Source of the DNA: Leptobrachium leishanense
Taxonomy: Eukaryota; Chordata; Amphibia; Anura; Megophryidae
Reading direction: 5' to 3'
Length of the DNA: 64,000 nucleotides
Assembly: GCA_009667805.1 (NCBI GenBank)
Contig: CM019075.1
Location: 13,841,738 to 13,905,737 of the forward strand
The notes under the pieces were generated by a model, which was not told where the DNA came from, made no database searches, and saw only the letters and a program-made list of their open reading frames with translations. This document shows, one piece after another, positions 9,490 through 35,290 of the stretch; position 1 is the stretch's first letter; every line of letters begins with the position of its first letter. Position numbers and translations under genes: made by a program.

Positions 9490-12400
9490 GGATCACCGCC
9501 GTAACTCAGTATCTCTGCCGCACCTCTGTATCCCCGCCGTACCTCTGTATCCCCGCCGTACCTCTGTATCACCGCCATAACTCAGTATCTCTGCCGCACC
9601 TCTGTATCCCCGCCGTACCTCTGTATCACCGCCATAACTCAGTATCTCTGCCGCACCTCTGTATCCCCGCCGTACCTCTGTATCCCCGCCGTACCTCTGT
9701 TTCCCTGCCGCACCTCTGTATCCCCGCTGTTCCTCAGTATCTCTGCCGTACCTCTGTTTCCCTGCCGTACCTCTGTATCCCCGCCGTACCTCTGTATCCC
9801 CGCCGTACCTCTGTATCCCCGCCGTACCTCTGTATCCCCGCCGTACCTCTGTATCCCTGCCGTACCTCTGTATCCCCGCCGTACCTCTGTATCCCCGCCG
9901 TACCTCTGTATCCCCGCCGTACCTCTGTATCCCCGCCGTACCTCTGTATCCCCGCCGTACCTCTGTATCCCCGCCGTACCTCTGTATCCCCGCCGTACCT
10001 CTGTATCCCCGCCGTACCTCTGTATCCCCGCCGTACCTCTGTATCCCTGCCGTACCTCTGTATCCCCGCCGTACCTCTGTATCCCTGCCGTACCTCTGTA
10101 TCCCCGCCGTACCTCTGTACCTCCCTGTATCCTGCGTACCTCTGTATCCCCGCCATACCTCTGTATCCCCGCCGTACCTCTGTATCCCCGCCGTACCTCT
10201 GTATCCCTGCCGTACCTCTGTATCCCTGCCGTGCTTCTGTATCCCTGCCGTACCTCTGTATCTCTGCCGTACCTCTGTATCCCCGCCGTACCTCTGTATC
10301 CCCGCCGTACCTCTGTATCCCTGCCGTGCTTCTGTATCTCTGCCGTACCTCTGTATCTCTGCCGTACCTCTGCCGTTCCTCTGTATCTTTGCCGTACCTC
10401 TGTATCTCTGCCGTACCTCTGCCGTTCCTCTGTATCTTTGCTGTACCTCTGTATCTCTGCCGTACCTCTGTATCCCCGCCGTACCTCTGTATCCCCGCCG
10501 TACCTCTGTATCCCTGCCGTGCTTCTGTATCTCTGCCGTACCTCTGTATCTCTGCCGTACCTCTGCCGTTCCTCTGTATCTTTGCCGTACCTCTGTATCT
10601 CTGCCGTACCTCTGCCGTTCCTCTGTATCTTTGCCGTACCTCTGTATCTCTGCCGTACCTCTGCCGTTCCTCTGTATCTTTGCCGTACCTCTGTATCTCT
10701 GCCGTACCTCTGCCGTTCCTCTGTATCTTTTGCCGTACCTCTGTATCTCTGCCATTCCTCTGTATCTCTGCTGTATCTCTGCCGTTCCCCTGTATCTTTT
10801 CCGTTCCTTTGTATCTTTTCCGTTCCTCTGTATCTCTGGGTTTCCTCTGTATCTCTGCTGTATCTCTGCCGTTCCTCTGTATCTCTGCCGTTCCTCTGTA
10901 TCTCTGTGTTTCCTCTGTATCTCTGCTGTATCTTTGCCGTTCCTTTGTATCTCTGCCGTTCCTCTGTATCTCTGCTGTATCTTTGCTGTTCCTCTGTATC
11001 TCTGCCGTTCCTCTGTATCTCCGCCATTCCTCTGTATCTCTGCTGTATCTTTGCTGTTCCTCTGTATCTCTGCCATTCCTCTGTATCTTTGCCGTACCTC
11101 TGCCGTTCCTCTGTATCTTTTGCCGTACCTCTGTATTTCTGCCATTCCTCTGTATCTCTGCCATTCCTCTGTATCTCTGCCGTACCTCTGTATCTCTGCC
11201 GTACCTCTGCCGTTCCTCTGTATCTTTTGCCGTACCTCTGTATTTCTGCCATTCCTCTGTATCTCTGCCGTACCTCTGTATCTCTGCTGTATCTCTACCG
11301 TTCCCCTGTATCTTTTCCGTTCCTTTGTTTCTTTTCCATTCCTCTGTATCTCTGCTGTATCTCTGCCTTTCCTCTGTATCTCTGCCTTTCCTCTGTATCT
11401 CCGCCATTCCTCTGTATCTTTGCTGTTCCTCTGTATCTCTGCCATTTCTCTGTATCTTTGCCGTTCCTCTGTATCTTTGCCGTTCCTCTGTATCTCTGCC
11501 GTTCCTCTGTATCTTTGCCGTTCCTCTGTATCTCTGCCGTTCCTCTGTATCTCTGCTGTATCTTTGCTGCTCCTCTGTATCTCTGCCGTTCCTCTGTATC
11601 TTTGCCGTTCCTCTGTATCTCTGCCGTTCCTTTATATCTTTGCCGTTCCTCTGTATCTCTGCCGTTCCTCTGTATCTTTGCCGTTCCTCTGTATCTCTGC
11701 CGTTCCTCTGTATCTCTGCTGTATCTTTGCTGCTCCTCTGTATCTCTGCCGTTCCTCTGTATCTCCGCCATTCCTCTGTATCTCTGCTGTATCTTTGCTG
11801 TTCCTCTGTATCTCTGCCATTCCTCTGTATCTTTGCCGTTCCTCTGTATCTCTGCCGTTCCTCTGTATCTCTGCTGTATCTTTGCTGCTCCTCTGTATCT
11901 CTGCCGTTCCTCTGTATCTCCGCCATTCCTCTGTATCTCTGCTGTATCTTTGCTGCTCCTCTGTATCTCTGCCGTTCCTCTGTATCTCCGCCATTCCTCT
12001 GTATCTCTGCTGTATCTTTGCTGTTCCTCTGTATCTCTGCCATTCCTCTGTATCTTTGCCGTACCTCTGCCGTTCCTCTGTATCTTTTGCCGTACCTCTG
12101 TATTTCTGCCATTCCTCTGTATCTCTGCCATTCCTCTGTATCTCTGCCGTACCTCTGTACCTCTGCCGTTCCTCTGTATCTCTGCCTTTCCTCTGTATCT
12201 CCGCCATTCCTCTGTATCTTTGCTGTTCCTCTGTATCTCTGCCATTTCTCTGTATCTTTGCCATTTCTCTGTATCTTTGCCGTTCCTCTGTATCTTTGCC
12301 GTTCCTCTGTATCTTTGCCGTTCCTCTGTATCTCTGCCGTTCCTCTGTATCTTTGCCGTTCCTCTGTATCTCTGCCGTTCCTCTGTATCTCTGCTGTATC

Positions 12401-14508
12401 TTTGCTGCTCCTCTGTATCTCTGCCGTTCCTCTGTATCTTTGCCGTTCCTCTGTATCTCTGCCGTTCCTCTATATCTTTGCCGTTCCTCTGTATCTCTGC
12501 TGTATCTCTGCCGTTCCTCTATATCTTTGCCGTTCCTCTGTATCTTTGCCGTTCCTCTGTATCTCTGCCGTTCCTCTGTATCTCTGCTGTATCTTTGCTG
12601 CTCCTCTGTATCTTTGCCGTTCCTCTGTATCTCTGCCGTTCCTCTATATCTTTGCCGTTCCTCTGTATCACTGCTGTATCTCTGCCGTTCCTCTGTATCT
12701 CTGCCGTTCCTCTGTTCCTCTGTATCTCTACCGTTCCTCTGTATCTTTGCCGTTCCTCTATATCTCTGCCGTTCCTCTATATCTTTGCCGTTCCTCTATA
12801 TCTTTGCCGTTCCTCTGTATCACTGCTGTATCTCTGCCGTTCCTCTGTATCTCTGCCGTTCCTCTGTTCCTCTGTATCTCTACCGTTCCTCTGTATCTTT
12901 GCCGTTCCTCTGTATCTCTGCCGTTCCTCTGTATCTCTGCCGTTCCTCTGTATCTCTGCCGTTCGCCTGTATCTCTGCCGTTCCTCTGTATCTTTGCCGT
13001 TCCTCTGTATCTTTGCCGTTCCTCTGTATCTCTGCCGTTCCTCTGTATCTCTGCCGTTCCTCTGTATCTCTGCCGTTCGCCTGTATCTCTGCCGTTCCTC
13101 TGTATCTTTGCCATTCCTCTGTATCTTTGCCGTACCTCTGTATCTTTGCCGTACCTCTGTATCTCTGCCGTACCTCTGCCGTTCCTCTGTATCTTTTGCC
13201 GTACCTCTGTATTTCTGCCATTCCTCTGTATCTCTGCCGTACCTCTGTATCTCTGCTGTATCTCTACCGTTCCCCTGTATCTTTTCCGTTCCTTTGTTTC
13301 TTTTCCATTCCTCTGTATCTCTGCTGTATCTCTGCCTTTCCTCTGTATCTCTGCCTTTCCTCTGTATCTCTGCCTTTCCTCTGTATCTCTGCCTTTCCTC
13401 TGTATCTCTGCCGTTCCTCTGTATCTCTGCCGTACCTCTGTATCTCTGCTGTATCTCTACCGTTCCCCTGTATCTTTTCCGTTCCTTTGTATCTTTTCCA
13501 TTCCTCTGTATCTCTGCTGTATCTCTGACTTTCCTCTGTATCTCTGCCGTTCCTCTGTATCTCTGCTGTATCTTTGCTGTTCCTCTGTATCTTTGCCGTT
13601 CCTCTGTATCTTTGCCGTTCCTCTGTATCTCTGCCATTTCTCTGTATCTTTGCCGTTCCTCTGTATCTCTGCCGTTCCTCTGTATCTTTGCCGTTCCTCT
13701 GTATCTCTGCCGTTCCTCTGTATCTCTGCTGTATCTTTGCTGCTCCTCTGTATCTCTGCCGTTCCTCTGTATCTTTGCCGTTCCTTTGTATCTCTGCCGT
13801 TCCTCTATATCTTTGCCGTTCCTCTGTATCTCTGCCGTTCCTCTGTATCACTGCTGTATCTCTGCTGTTCCTCTGTATCTCTGCCGTTCCTCTGTTCCTC
13901 TGTATCTCTGCCGTTCCTCTGTATCTCTGCTGTATCTTTGCTGTTCCTCTGTATCTTTGCCGTTCCTCTGTATCTCTGCCGTTCCTCTGTATCACTGTTG
14001 TATCTCTGCCGTTCCTCTGTATCTCTGCCGTTCCTCTATATCTCTGCCGTTCCTCTGTATCTTTGCCGTTCCTCTGTATCTCTGCCGTTCCTCTGTATCT
14101 CTGCCGTTCCTCTGTATCACTGCTGTATCTCTGCCGTTCCTCTGTATCTCTGCCGTTCCTCTGTATCAGTGCTGTATCTCTGCCGTTCCTCTGTATCACT
14201 GCTGTATCTCTGCCGTTCCTCTGTATCTCTGCCGTTCCTCTGTATCTCTGCCGTTCCTCTGTATCTTTGCCGTTCCTCTGTATCTTTGCCGTTCCTCTGT
14301 ATCTTTGCCGTTCCTCTGTATCACTGCTGTATCTCTGCCGTTCCTCTGTATCTCTGCCGTTCCTCTGTATCACTGCTGTATCTCTGCCGTTCCTCTGTAT
14401 CTCTGCCGTTCCTCTGCATCTCTGCCGTTCCTCTGCATCTCTGCCGTTCCTCTGTATATCTGCCGTTCCTCTGTATCTCTGCTGTTCCTCTGTATCCCTG
14501 GGATTCCT
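9490..14508 (+). repeat. giant 19 bp minisatellite (about 5 kb)
   Basis: About 260 copies of TCTGTATCTCTGCCGTTCC. The variants are zoned: CCCCGCCGTACC units at 9.5-10.3 kb, mixed units at 10.3-11.3 kb, then CTCTGCCGTTCC and CTTTGCCGTTCC units to the end. The unit lacks stop codons in all six frames, and 19 is not a multiple of three, so each frame cycles through one 19-residue repeat (for example SVSLPFLCISAVPLYLCR on the + strand). This yields spurious frames of up to 1724 residues. There is no promoter, splice structure or codon bias. Confidence 0.97.
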
Positions 14509-14711
14509 CTTGCCTTCAGGGTATGGATTATACATTTATTTATTTATATATAATGTATTTTACCAGGAAGGATACATTGAGATTTATCTCGTTTTCATGT
14601 ATGTCCTGGGTTCAAGAACATTAAAATGTTACAGAAATACAAAGTAATAAAAAGCAAGATATTAAAAAAAACACAAATACACAGATTAACAGAAAATAAA
14701 TATGTAGGAAA

Positions 14712-15022
14712 TAGTCACTGTGTTACATGTTTACAGGTGCATTCTGTATATAGTCACTGTGTTACATGTTTACAGGTGCATTCTGTATATAGTCACTGTG
14801 TTACATGTTTACAGGTGCATTCTGTATATAGTCACTATGTTACATGTTTACAAGTGCATTCTGTATATAGTCACTGTGTTACATGTTTACAGGTGCATTC
14901 TGTATATAGTCACTATGTTACATGTTTACAGGTGCATTCTGTATATAGTCACTGTGTTACATGGTTACAGGTGCATTCTGTATATAGTCACTATGTTACA
15001 TGTTTACAGGTGCATTCTGTAT
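14712..15022 (-). repeat. 39 bp tandem repeat inside the LINE 3' region (about 8 copies)
   Basis: Units such as ATAGTCACTGTGTTACATGT plus TTACAGGTGCATTCTGTAT, 39 bp long. The second LINE copy in this window has about 44 units of the same repeat at the same place, so the block belongs to the LINE family. Confidence 0.9.
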
Positions 15023-15591
15023 TTAGGTATGTTAGTAAGGAGCTCTTGAGTGACTTTAGACTGGGGGAAGATTTGATGGCATCTGGAAGGTTATTCCATA
15101 ATTGTGGTGCTCTGTAGGAAAATGAGGATGGAGCCACTGTCTTTTTGTATTGTGGCATTGCAAGTAAGGTGCTGGTCCTGGATCGGAGGTTATAGGATGA
15201 GGGAACTGCTAGGGGAAGCAGTCTATTCAGGTAGGGTGGTAGCTTCCCAGAAAAGCTCTTAAACACCAGGTTGGAAAGGTGAAGGGTGCGTTTAGATTCC
15301 GGCGACGGCCAGTTTAGCTCTTTTAACATGTCACAGTGGTGGGTCATGTAGTTACATTGTAGCACAAAGCGGCGGAATGAGTTATACAATGTAGTAAGTT
15401 TATGAAGGTGTGTTTGCGGGGCGGCTGCATACACTACATCTCCGTATTCAATAGCCGGCATAAGCATTTGTTGTACAATCTGCTTTCTTACCGCGGGGCT
15501 CAGGCAGGATTTGTTTCTGTACAGGGCGCCTAGTTTGGGGTAAAGTTTAGATGAGAGTTTTTCGATGTGGAGCCAAAGGATAGATTAGGGT
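14991..15591 (-). pseudogene. LINE ORF2 C-terminal fragment
   Basis: The minus strand translates as MLMPAIEYGDVVYAAAPQTH onward and ends a little past PQLWNNLPDAIKSSPSLKSL. The pattern of IEY-D-VYAA, LNRLLPL and LWN-LPD is typical of the region downstream of the reverse transcriptase in CR1/L2/Rex1-type LINEs. The frame is open for 158 residues and its last residues run into the tandem repeat. The reverse transcriptase catalytic part is absent. Confidence 0.85.
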
Positions 15592-15864
15592 CTAACCACT
15601 AGGGATGAGCTGTTCGGGTTCAGACGGTTCGGAGTTCGTCCCGAACTTTGGCAGTTCGAAAGTTCACGAATTTCGAACTTTTTGGGCGTGTTCGGTTCGG
15701 GTTCGAAAAAAAAAAGAAATTTTGATAAAAGTATAGAAAATCCTTAAAAAAATACTAAAAAATCTAGAAATAAAGAGACTCTTTACTGCAGAATATTATA
15801 AGCAACGGTTTATTAGATATTGAATTAAAAACTAATGTGTACGTGGAAAGATTATCAACTCTAA

Positions 15865-16289
15865 GGCTGGGGTCAGACCAGCGCACTTTTAACGTGCGTT
15901 CTGGCGCACATAATTACGGCCGATTAGCAGCAGATGACGGGCAATGACGGACAATATACGATGTACGGCCGAACAAAAGTCCGGCCGTGCAACGCAAGTG
16001 GAATTTGAACGCATTTTTCTGAGAACGCTGAACCGCTAGTACTGACGTACTGAGTGCGCAGCTGCGGCATAGCGGCGTGTTTGCGTGATTAGGAGATGTC
16101 AGACACTGCTAATGTCCAGCCAACATAACGTCCAGACGCAAAAAGAGTTTTATTGACGATCCGTACAAAATCACGCCCGAAAATGCGCGTCGTCTGACTG
16201 TTTTTGCGCATTCCGTGAAAAAATACGCCAATGCGTTCGGACGCACTTTTTCACGTTCGCGGGGAAAATGCTTTCGTCTGACCCTAGCC
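15865..16289 (+). mobile_element. MITE B, copy 2, nested in the hAT-type element
   Basis: Ends GGCTGGGGTCAGAC and GTCTGACCCTAGCC, with TAA on the left and TTAA on the right. It matches copies 1 and 3 along its length. Confidence 0.85.
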
Positions 16290-16510
16290 TTAATGACCTC
16301 TGTTCACAAACTGGCATAACACCAGGTGTTTTTAGTCTGGTAATCAATTTGATACATTGTACAATATACTGAGGGTGGGGTGGTGTCTGGTGTCTGCTAC
16401 TGATTGAGATTTGTGAATTAATTTCCCTAAAACATCCTAATATGCTGCATTTAACTGGTGTTTGAAAAAAATCTAAAGCAATGTTATTTTTCAACTTGGG
16501 ATTAAACATT

Positions 16511-17030
16511 CACAGGGTTATTCAGAGAGCGGTGAAAAGCAGGAGAATAACTGGAGAAGTGAAAATTCTAGGTCAAAATAGCCAAACCAGAAAAATTCTC
16601 CCATTTATCTCACTTTCCAAATGGGCTATTTGGTCTAGATTGTTCTCTTCTCCTGCCAGTTCTCCTGGCTTTCACCTCTCTCTCAGGGTTGTTCAGAGAA
16701 AGGTGAAAACCAGGAGAATGGCAGGAAAAGAGAACAATCTGGACCAAATAGCCGATTTGGAAAGTGAGATAAATGGGAGAATTTTTCTGGTTTGGCTATT
16801 TTGACCTAGAATTTTCACTTCTCCAGTCATTCTCCTGCTCTTCACCGCTCTCTGAATAACCCTGACAGGGTTATTCAGAGAAAGGTGAAACTCAGGAGAA
16901 TGACTGGAGAAGTGAAAATTCTAGGTCAAAATAGCCGAACCAGAAAAATTCTCCCATTTATCTCACTTTCCAAATCGGCTTTTTGGTCTAGAAGTTTCCA
17001 TTCTCCTGCTTTTCACCGCCAAAAAATCAG
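16511..17030. mobile_element. fold-back element with three arms
   Basis: The sequence starting AGGGTTATTCAGAGA runs about 170 bp to the centre near 16687, then returns inverted to TCTCTGAATAACCCT near 16862, making a near-perfect hairpin. A third arm in the first orientation follows at once from about 16865. The end sequence matches that of the elements at 23975-24866 and 59400-60092. Confidence 0.8.
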
Positions 17031-17587
17031 TAAACTTTTTCTGCGTGTCCGAAAATGTCTCCTCTTTTCATACAGACTGCCGCCCCAAGCAGTTGTTTAT
17101 GGATAGATTAAAGGAAAAGCATTTACCGTCATTTTTTGGTTTTAACATATTTCTATACATCCTAGAAATCCGCCACTTCACGGGCAGGTTATGGGGACCT
17201 CCTAGGCACGATATTTGAAGGAATTTTTCATTTTTATTTTTAACCCTTATTTCATGGAAAACTCACTGTCATTTTAAAAACTTTTTTTTTAACTTTTTGT
17301 CCTTGTTTCCTGTCCCCCAGGGCACTACCCGGACCCCATACACCTTTTATGGCAAATATCTAGCATATATGCCCTCTTGGAGGGCACTCTAAAAAAACGA
17401 ATTTTCAGCCGCATTGACTTGCATGGGGGTTCGGGTTCGGACCCGAACAAATGGGAAGTTCGGGCTCGAACCGAACTCAGGGTATGTTCGGCTCATCCCT
17501 ACTAACCACATACCTAGATATTTGAGAGAAGTGACGTTTTGTCCCAACACATAGATGGGGTGTTTGCAATTTGTGTAGTTTACGTTG

Positions 17588-17690
17588 CCTTGATTTCCTT
17601 CCTGCAGCATATGAATTATACATGTTGCTGGGCAGCACTTATCTCTGTGCTTCGGTCTTCATAAAATCGTTATAGGTGCCCAGGAAAACC
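17588..17690 (-). repeat. interspersed repeat C (GAATTATACATGTTG family), copy 1
   Basis: TGATTTCCTTCCTGCAGCAT followed by ATGAATTATACATGTTGC and GGGCAGCAC recurs at 38490-38610, and in part at 61425-61500. The family is unknown to me; orientation is arbitrary. Confidence 0.6.
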
Positions 17691-31640
<13,950 letters not shown>

Positions 31641-31969
31641 TCCAGGCGCCCCCGCATCGATGTGTCAACCCACTAGGACCATTTATTTGAGGTCGGACTT
31701 CAAATCGCTGCAGACACCATCACCTCTGAGTAACTCCAACCCAGTATTGAATCCACATCTCATCGTGCCCCATCTCCTGCACATTCACCAACCACATGCC
31801 CTGGCACTGACCCTCTCAATGCCAACCAGTCACATGCTGGGCAGGATCCAGGACCTGCCAGGGAATGCTCTAAGTGACGTCTGTATCATTCGTACGAATG
31901 GTCACAGTCCGTTTTGGATTCACATACTAATCACTGCCAGGCGTGGATTGGCTTGACCTGTGCCAGATT

Positions 31970-32225
31970 CATCCACATATCACTGTCAGATGTTATGGGC
32001 ATCACAGCCAGGCACCATGTTCCATCTACTCACATCACAGCCAGGCATCATGTGCCCTGATCCATCGACACACATCACAGCCAGGCGTCACGTGCCCTGC
32101 TCCATCTACACACATTACAGCCAGGCATCATGTGCCCTGATCCATCGACACACATCACAGCCAGGCGCCACGTGCCCTGCTCCATCTACACCCATCACAG
32201 CCAGGCATCATGCCCCCGATCCATT
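31970..32225 (+). repeat. 40 bp tandem repeat in the smad4 3' UTR
   Basis: About six units built on CACATCACAGCCAGGCATCA followed by TGTGCCCTGATCCATCGACA; alternate units carry CGTGCCCTGCTCC. Confidence 0.9.
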
Positions 32226-32769
32226 TCCATACCAGGCGTCCATAAATATGGAGTGATCACGGTGACCTGAGTTGGTTGATCACCCGGACGCTTTGTTCCA
32301 AATCGGTGCGAGCCAGTTTTCTTGCTTCCAGTGGAGACGTGTATCTAATCGTCCTGTCTGTGATCGTGTTTATATAGAATTCATATGTTAGCGCTCCTAG
32401 ATGTTTATTAAAACAATTCTTGGCTACCTCAGCCCGCAGCCGTTAGGCTTCCTTCAGCACCGAGCGTCGAGGCTGCGGCCCCTGCACCCAAGAGGCTAGC
32501 GACAGCCCCTGTGCCAACCCAGGAGGAGCAGCCCAGCGATTCCGTCTCCATCCGGTTTTGTTTTTATATTTTTTTAAAAAGTTTGTTTAGAAAAATGTTT
32601 TACAAAGTGAAGAATGTTCACTGTCTATATTAAAGAAGGCACGACCGAAAGCGCTACCAAAAACCTCCCACACCAGGGGGCGACTGCACAGACACGCAGG
32701 AATGTTTGCTTTTGATACGAAGAATGATTCCTTTCCCCTCTCTGTGTTATTATCTCATGAATCAATAGA

Positions 32770-32775
32770 AATAAA
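32770..32775 (+). promoter_or_regulatory. poly(A) signal of smad4
   Basis: AATAAA, followed within 25 bp by T-rich sequence (ATTTCATTTCTTATTTATT). It is the first canonical hexamer after the stop codon that I can see. Confidence 0.75.
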
Positions 32776-32859
32776 CTATTTATGTACAATTTCATTTCTT
32801 ATTTATTACTTAAAGTAAGCGACTCTGGTTTATAAGGCCAGAGCGGAACACTTTGTGTT

Positions 32860-35290
32860 TCCCCTGCCCCACCCCTCTCACCCCCCCATACTGCCTCTGC
32901 CCCACCCCTCTCGCCCCCCATACTGACTCTGCCCCACCCCTCTCACCCCCATACTGCCTCTGCCCCACCCCTCTCACCCCCCCATACTGCCTCTGCCCCA
33001 CCCCTCTCACCCCCAACCTGCCACTGCCCCATCCCTCTCACCCCCACCTGCCACTGCCCCATCCCTCTCACCCCATACTGCCTCTGCCCCACCCCTCTCA
33101 CCCCCATACTACCTCTGCTCCATCCCTCACCCCCAACCTGCCACTGCCCCACCCCTCTCACCCCCATACTGCCTCTGCCCCACCCCTCTCACCCCATACT
33201 GCCTCTGCCCCACCCCTCTCACCCCCATACTGCCTCTGCTCCACCCCTCTCAGCCCCATACTGCCTCTGCCCCACCCCTCTCACCCCAAAATGCCTCTGC
33301 CCCACCCCTCTCACCCCATACTGCCTCTGCCCCACCCCTCTCAGCCCCATACTGCCTCTGCCCCACCCCTCTCACCCCAACCTGCCTCTGCCCCACCCCT
33401 CTCACCCCCATACTGTCTCTGCCCCACCCCTCTTACCCCAACCTGCCTCTGCCCCACCCCTCTCACCCCCATACTGCCTCTGCCCCACCCCTCACCCCCA
33501 TACTGCCTCTGCCCCACCCCTCTCACCCCATACTGCCTCTGCCCCACCCCTCTCACCCCCATACTGCCTCTGCTCCACCCCTCTCACCCCCATACTGCCT
33601 CTGCCCCACCCCTCTCACCCCAAAATGCCTCTGCCCCACCCCTCTCACCCCATACTGCCTCTGCCCCACCCCTCTCAGCCCCATACTGCCTCTGCCCCAC
33701 CCCTCTCACCCCAACCTGCCTCTGCCCCACCCCTCTCACCCCATACTGTCTCTGCCCCACCCCTCTTACCCCAACCTGCCTCTGCCCCACCCCTCTCACC
33801 CCCATACTGCCTCTGCCCCAGCCCTCTCACCCCCATACTGCCTCTGCCCCACCCCTCTCACCCCATACTGCCTCTGCCCCACCCCTCTCACCCCATACTG
33901 CCTCTGCCCCACCCCTCTCACCCCAACCTGCCTCTGCCCCACCCCTCACCCCCATACTGCCTCTGCCCCATCCCTCTCACCCCAACCTGCCTCTGCCCCA
34001 CCCCTCTCACCCCCATACTGCCTCTGCCCCATCCCTCGCACCCCAACCTGCCTCTGCCCCACCCCTCTCACCCCATACTGCCTCTGCCTCACCCCCATAC
34101 TGCATCTGCCTCTCACCCCCATTCTGCCTCACCCCAACCTGCCTCTGCCCCACCCCTCACCCCATACTGCCTCTGCCCCACCCCTCTCACCCCATACTGC
34201 CTCTGCCCCACCCCTCTCACCCCATACTGCCTCTGCTCCACCCCTCTCACCCCATACTGCCTCTGCTCCACCCCTCTCACCCCCATACTGCCTCTGCCCC
34301 ACCCCTCTCACCCCAAACTGCCTCTGCCGCACCCCTCTCACCCCCATACTGCCTCTGAACCACCCCTCTCACCCCAACCTGCCTCTGCCCCACCCATCTC
34401 ACCCCAACCTGCTTCTGCCACACCCCTCTCAACCCCATTCTGCCTCACCCCAACCTGCCTCTTCCCCACCCCTCTCAACCCCAACCTGCCTCTGCCCCAC
34501 CCCTCTCACCCCATACTGCTTCTGCCCCACCCCTCACCCCCATACTGCCTCTGCCCCACCCCTCTCACCCCCATACTGCCTCACCCCAACCTGCCTCTGC
34601 CCCACCCCTCTCACCCCCATACTGCCTCTGCCCCACCCCTCACCCCCAACCTGCCTCTGCCCCACCCATCTCACCCCAACCTGCTTCTGCCACACCCCTC
34701 ACCCCCATTCTGCCTCACCCCAACCTGCCTCTTCCCCACCCCTCTCAACCCCAACCTGCCTCTGCCCCACCCCTCTCACCCCATACTGCCTCTGCCCCAC
34801 CCCTCACCCCCATACTGCCTCTGCCTCATCCCTCTCACCCCATACTGCCTCTGCCCCACCCCTCTCATCCCAAACTGCCTCTGCCCCACCCCTCTCACCC
34901 CCATACTGCCTCTGCCCCATCCCTCTCACCCCCATTCTGCCCCACCCCCATACTGTCTCTGCCCCACCCCTCTCACCCCCATACTGCCTCTACCCCACCC
35001 CTCTCACCCCAACCTGCTTCTGCCACACCCCTCACCCCCATCCTGCCTCTGCCCCACCCCTCACACCCCCCATTCTGCCTCTGCCCCACCCCTCTCACCC
35101 CCAACCTGCCTCTGCCCCACCCCTCTCACCCCCAACCTGCCTCTGCCCCACCCCTCTCACCCCCAACCTGCCTCTGCCCCACCCCTCTCACCCCAACCTG
35201 CTTCTGCCAAACCCCTCACCCCCATACTGCCTCTGCCCCACCCCTCTCACCCCCATACTGCCTCTGCCCTACCCCTCTCATCCCTTTGTG
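32860..35290 (+). repeat. 30 bp C-rich minisatellite downstream of smad4
   Basis: About 80 units of CCCATACTGCCTCTGCCCCA plus CCCCTCTCAC, with alternating CCATACTG and CCAACCTG forms. It starts about 85 bp past the smad4 poly(A) signal. Long open frames (501 and 584 residues) come only from the repeat. Confidence 0.95.

Larger units (their letters stand above)
15600..17501. mobile_element. hAT-type non-autonomous element inserted in the LINE
   Basis: The ends are TAGGGATGAGC and its complement GCTCATCCCTA. The 8 bp flanks are identical, CTAACCAC at 15592-15599 and at 17502-17509, and removing the element rejoins the LINE sequence seen uninterrupted at 21230-21270. An 8 bp duplication and this end sequence point to the hAT superfamily. 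Sub-terminal sequence is rich in GTTCGGGTTCG. The 1902 bp hold MITE B (15865) and a fold-back segment (16511), and there is no transposase. Confidence 0.85.
14534..17587 (-). mobile_element. LINE (CR1/L2/Rex1-like) 3' end, split by a hAT-type element
   Basis: Minus-strand 3' half of a non-LTR retrotransposon. From the 3' end: a TTTATTTATTTATA tail and terminal motif (14534-14640), a 39 bp tandem repeat block (14712-15022), the C-terminal part of ORF2 (15030-15591), then an unrelated insertion (15600-17501), then more LINE (17510-17587), where it is 5' truncated. It is the same family as the copy at 21155-23716. Confidence 0.85.
31641..32795 (+). other. smad4.2: smad4 3' untranslated region
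   Basis: About 1.15 kb from the stop codon to just past AATAAA at 32770-32775. It includes a short 40 bp tandem repeat (31970-32225) and an A/T-rich end. The exact cleavage site is not visible. Confidence 0.75.

Noticed and set aside
9450..14624. A 1724-residue open frame on the + strand and frames up to 792 residues on the minus strand
   Set aside because: They are translations of the 19 bp minisatellite, which has no stop codon in any frame. All frames are open alike, so there is no coding signal.
14626..15117. Frames with the 13-residue repeat MLHVYRCILYIVT (also 21738-23545)
   Set aside because: Translation of the 39 bp repeat inside the LINE; present in several frames and on both LINE copies.
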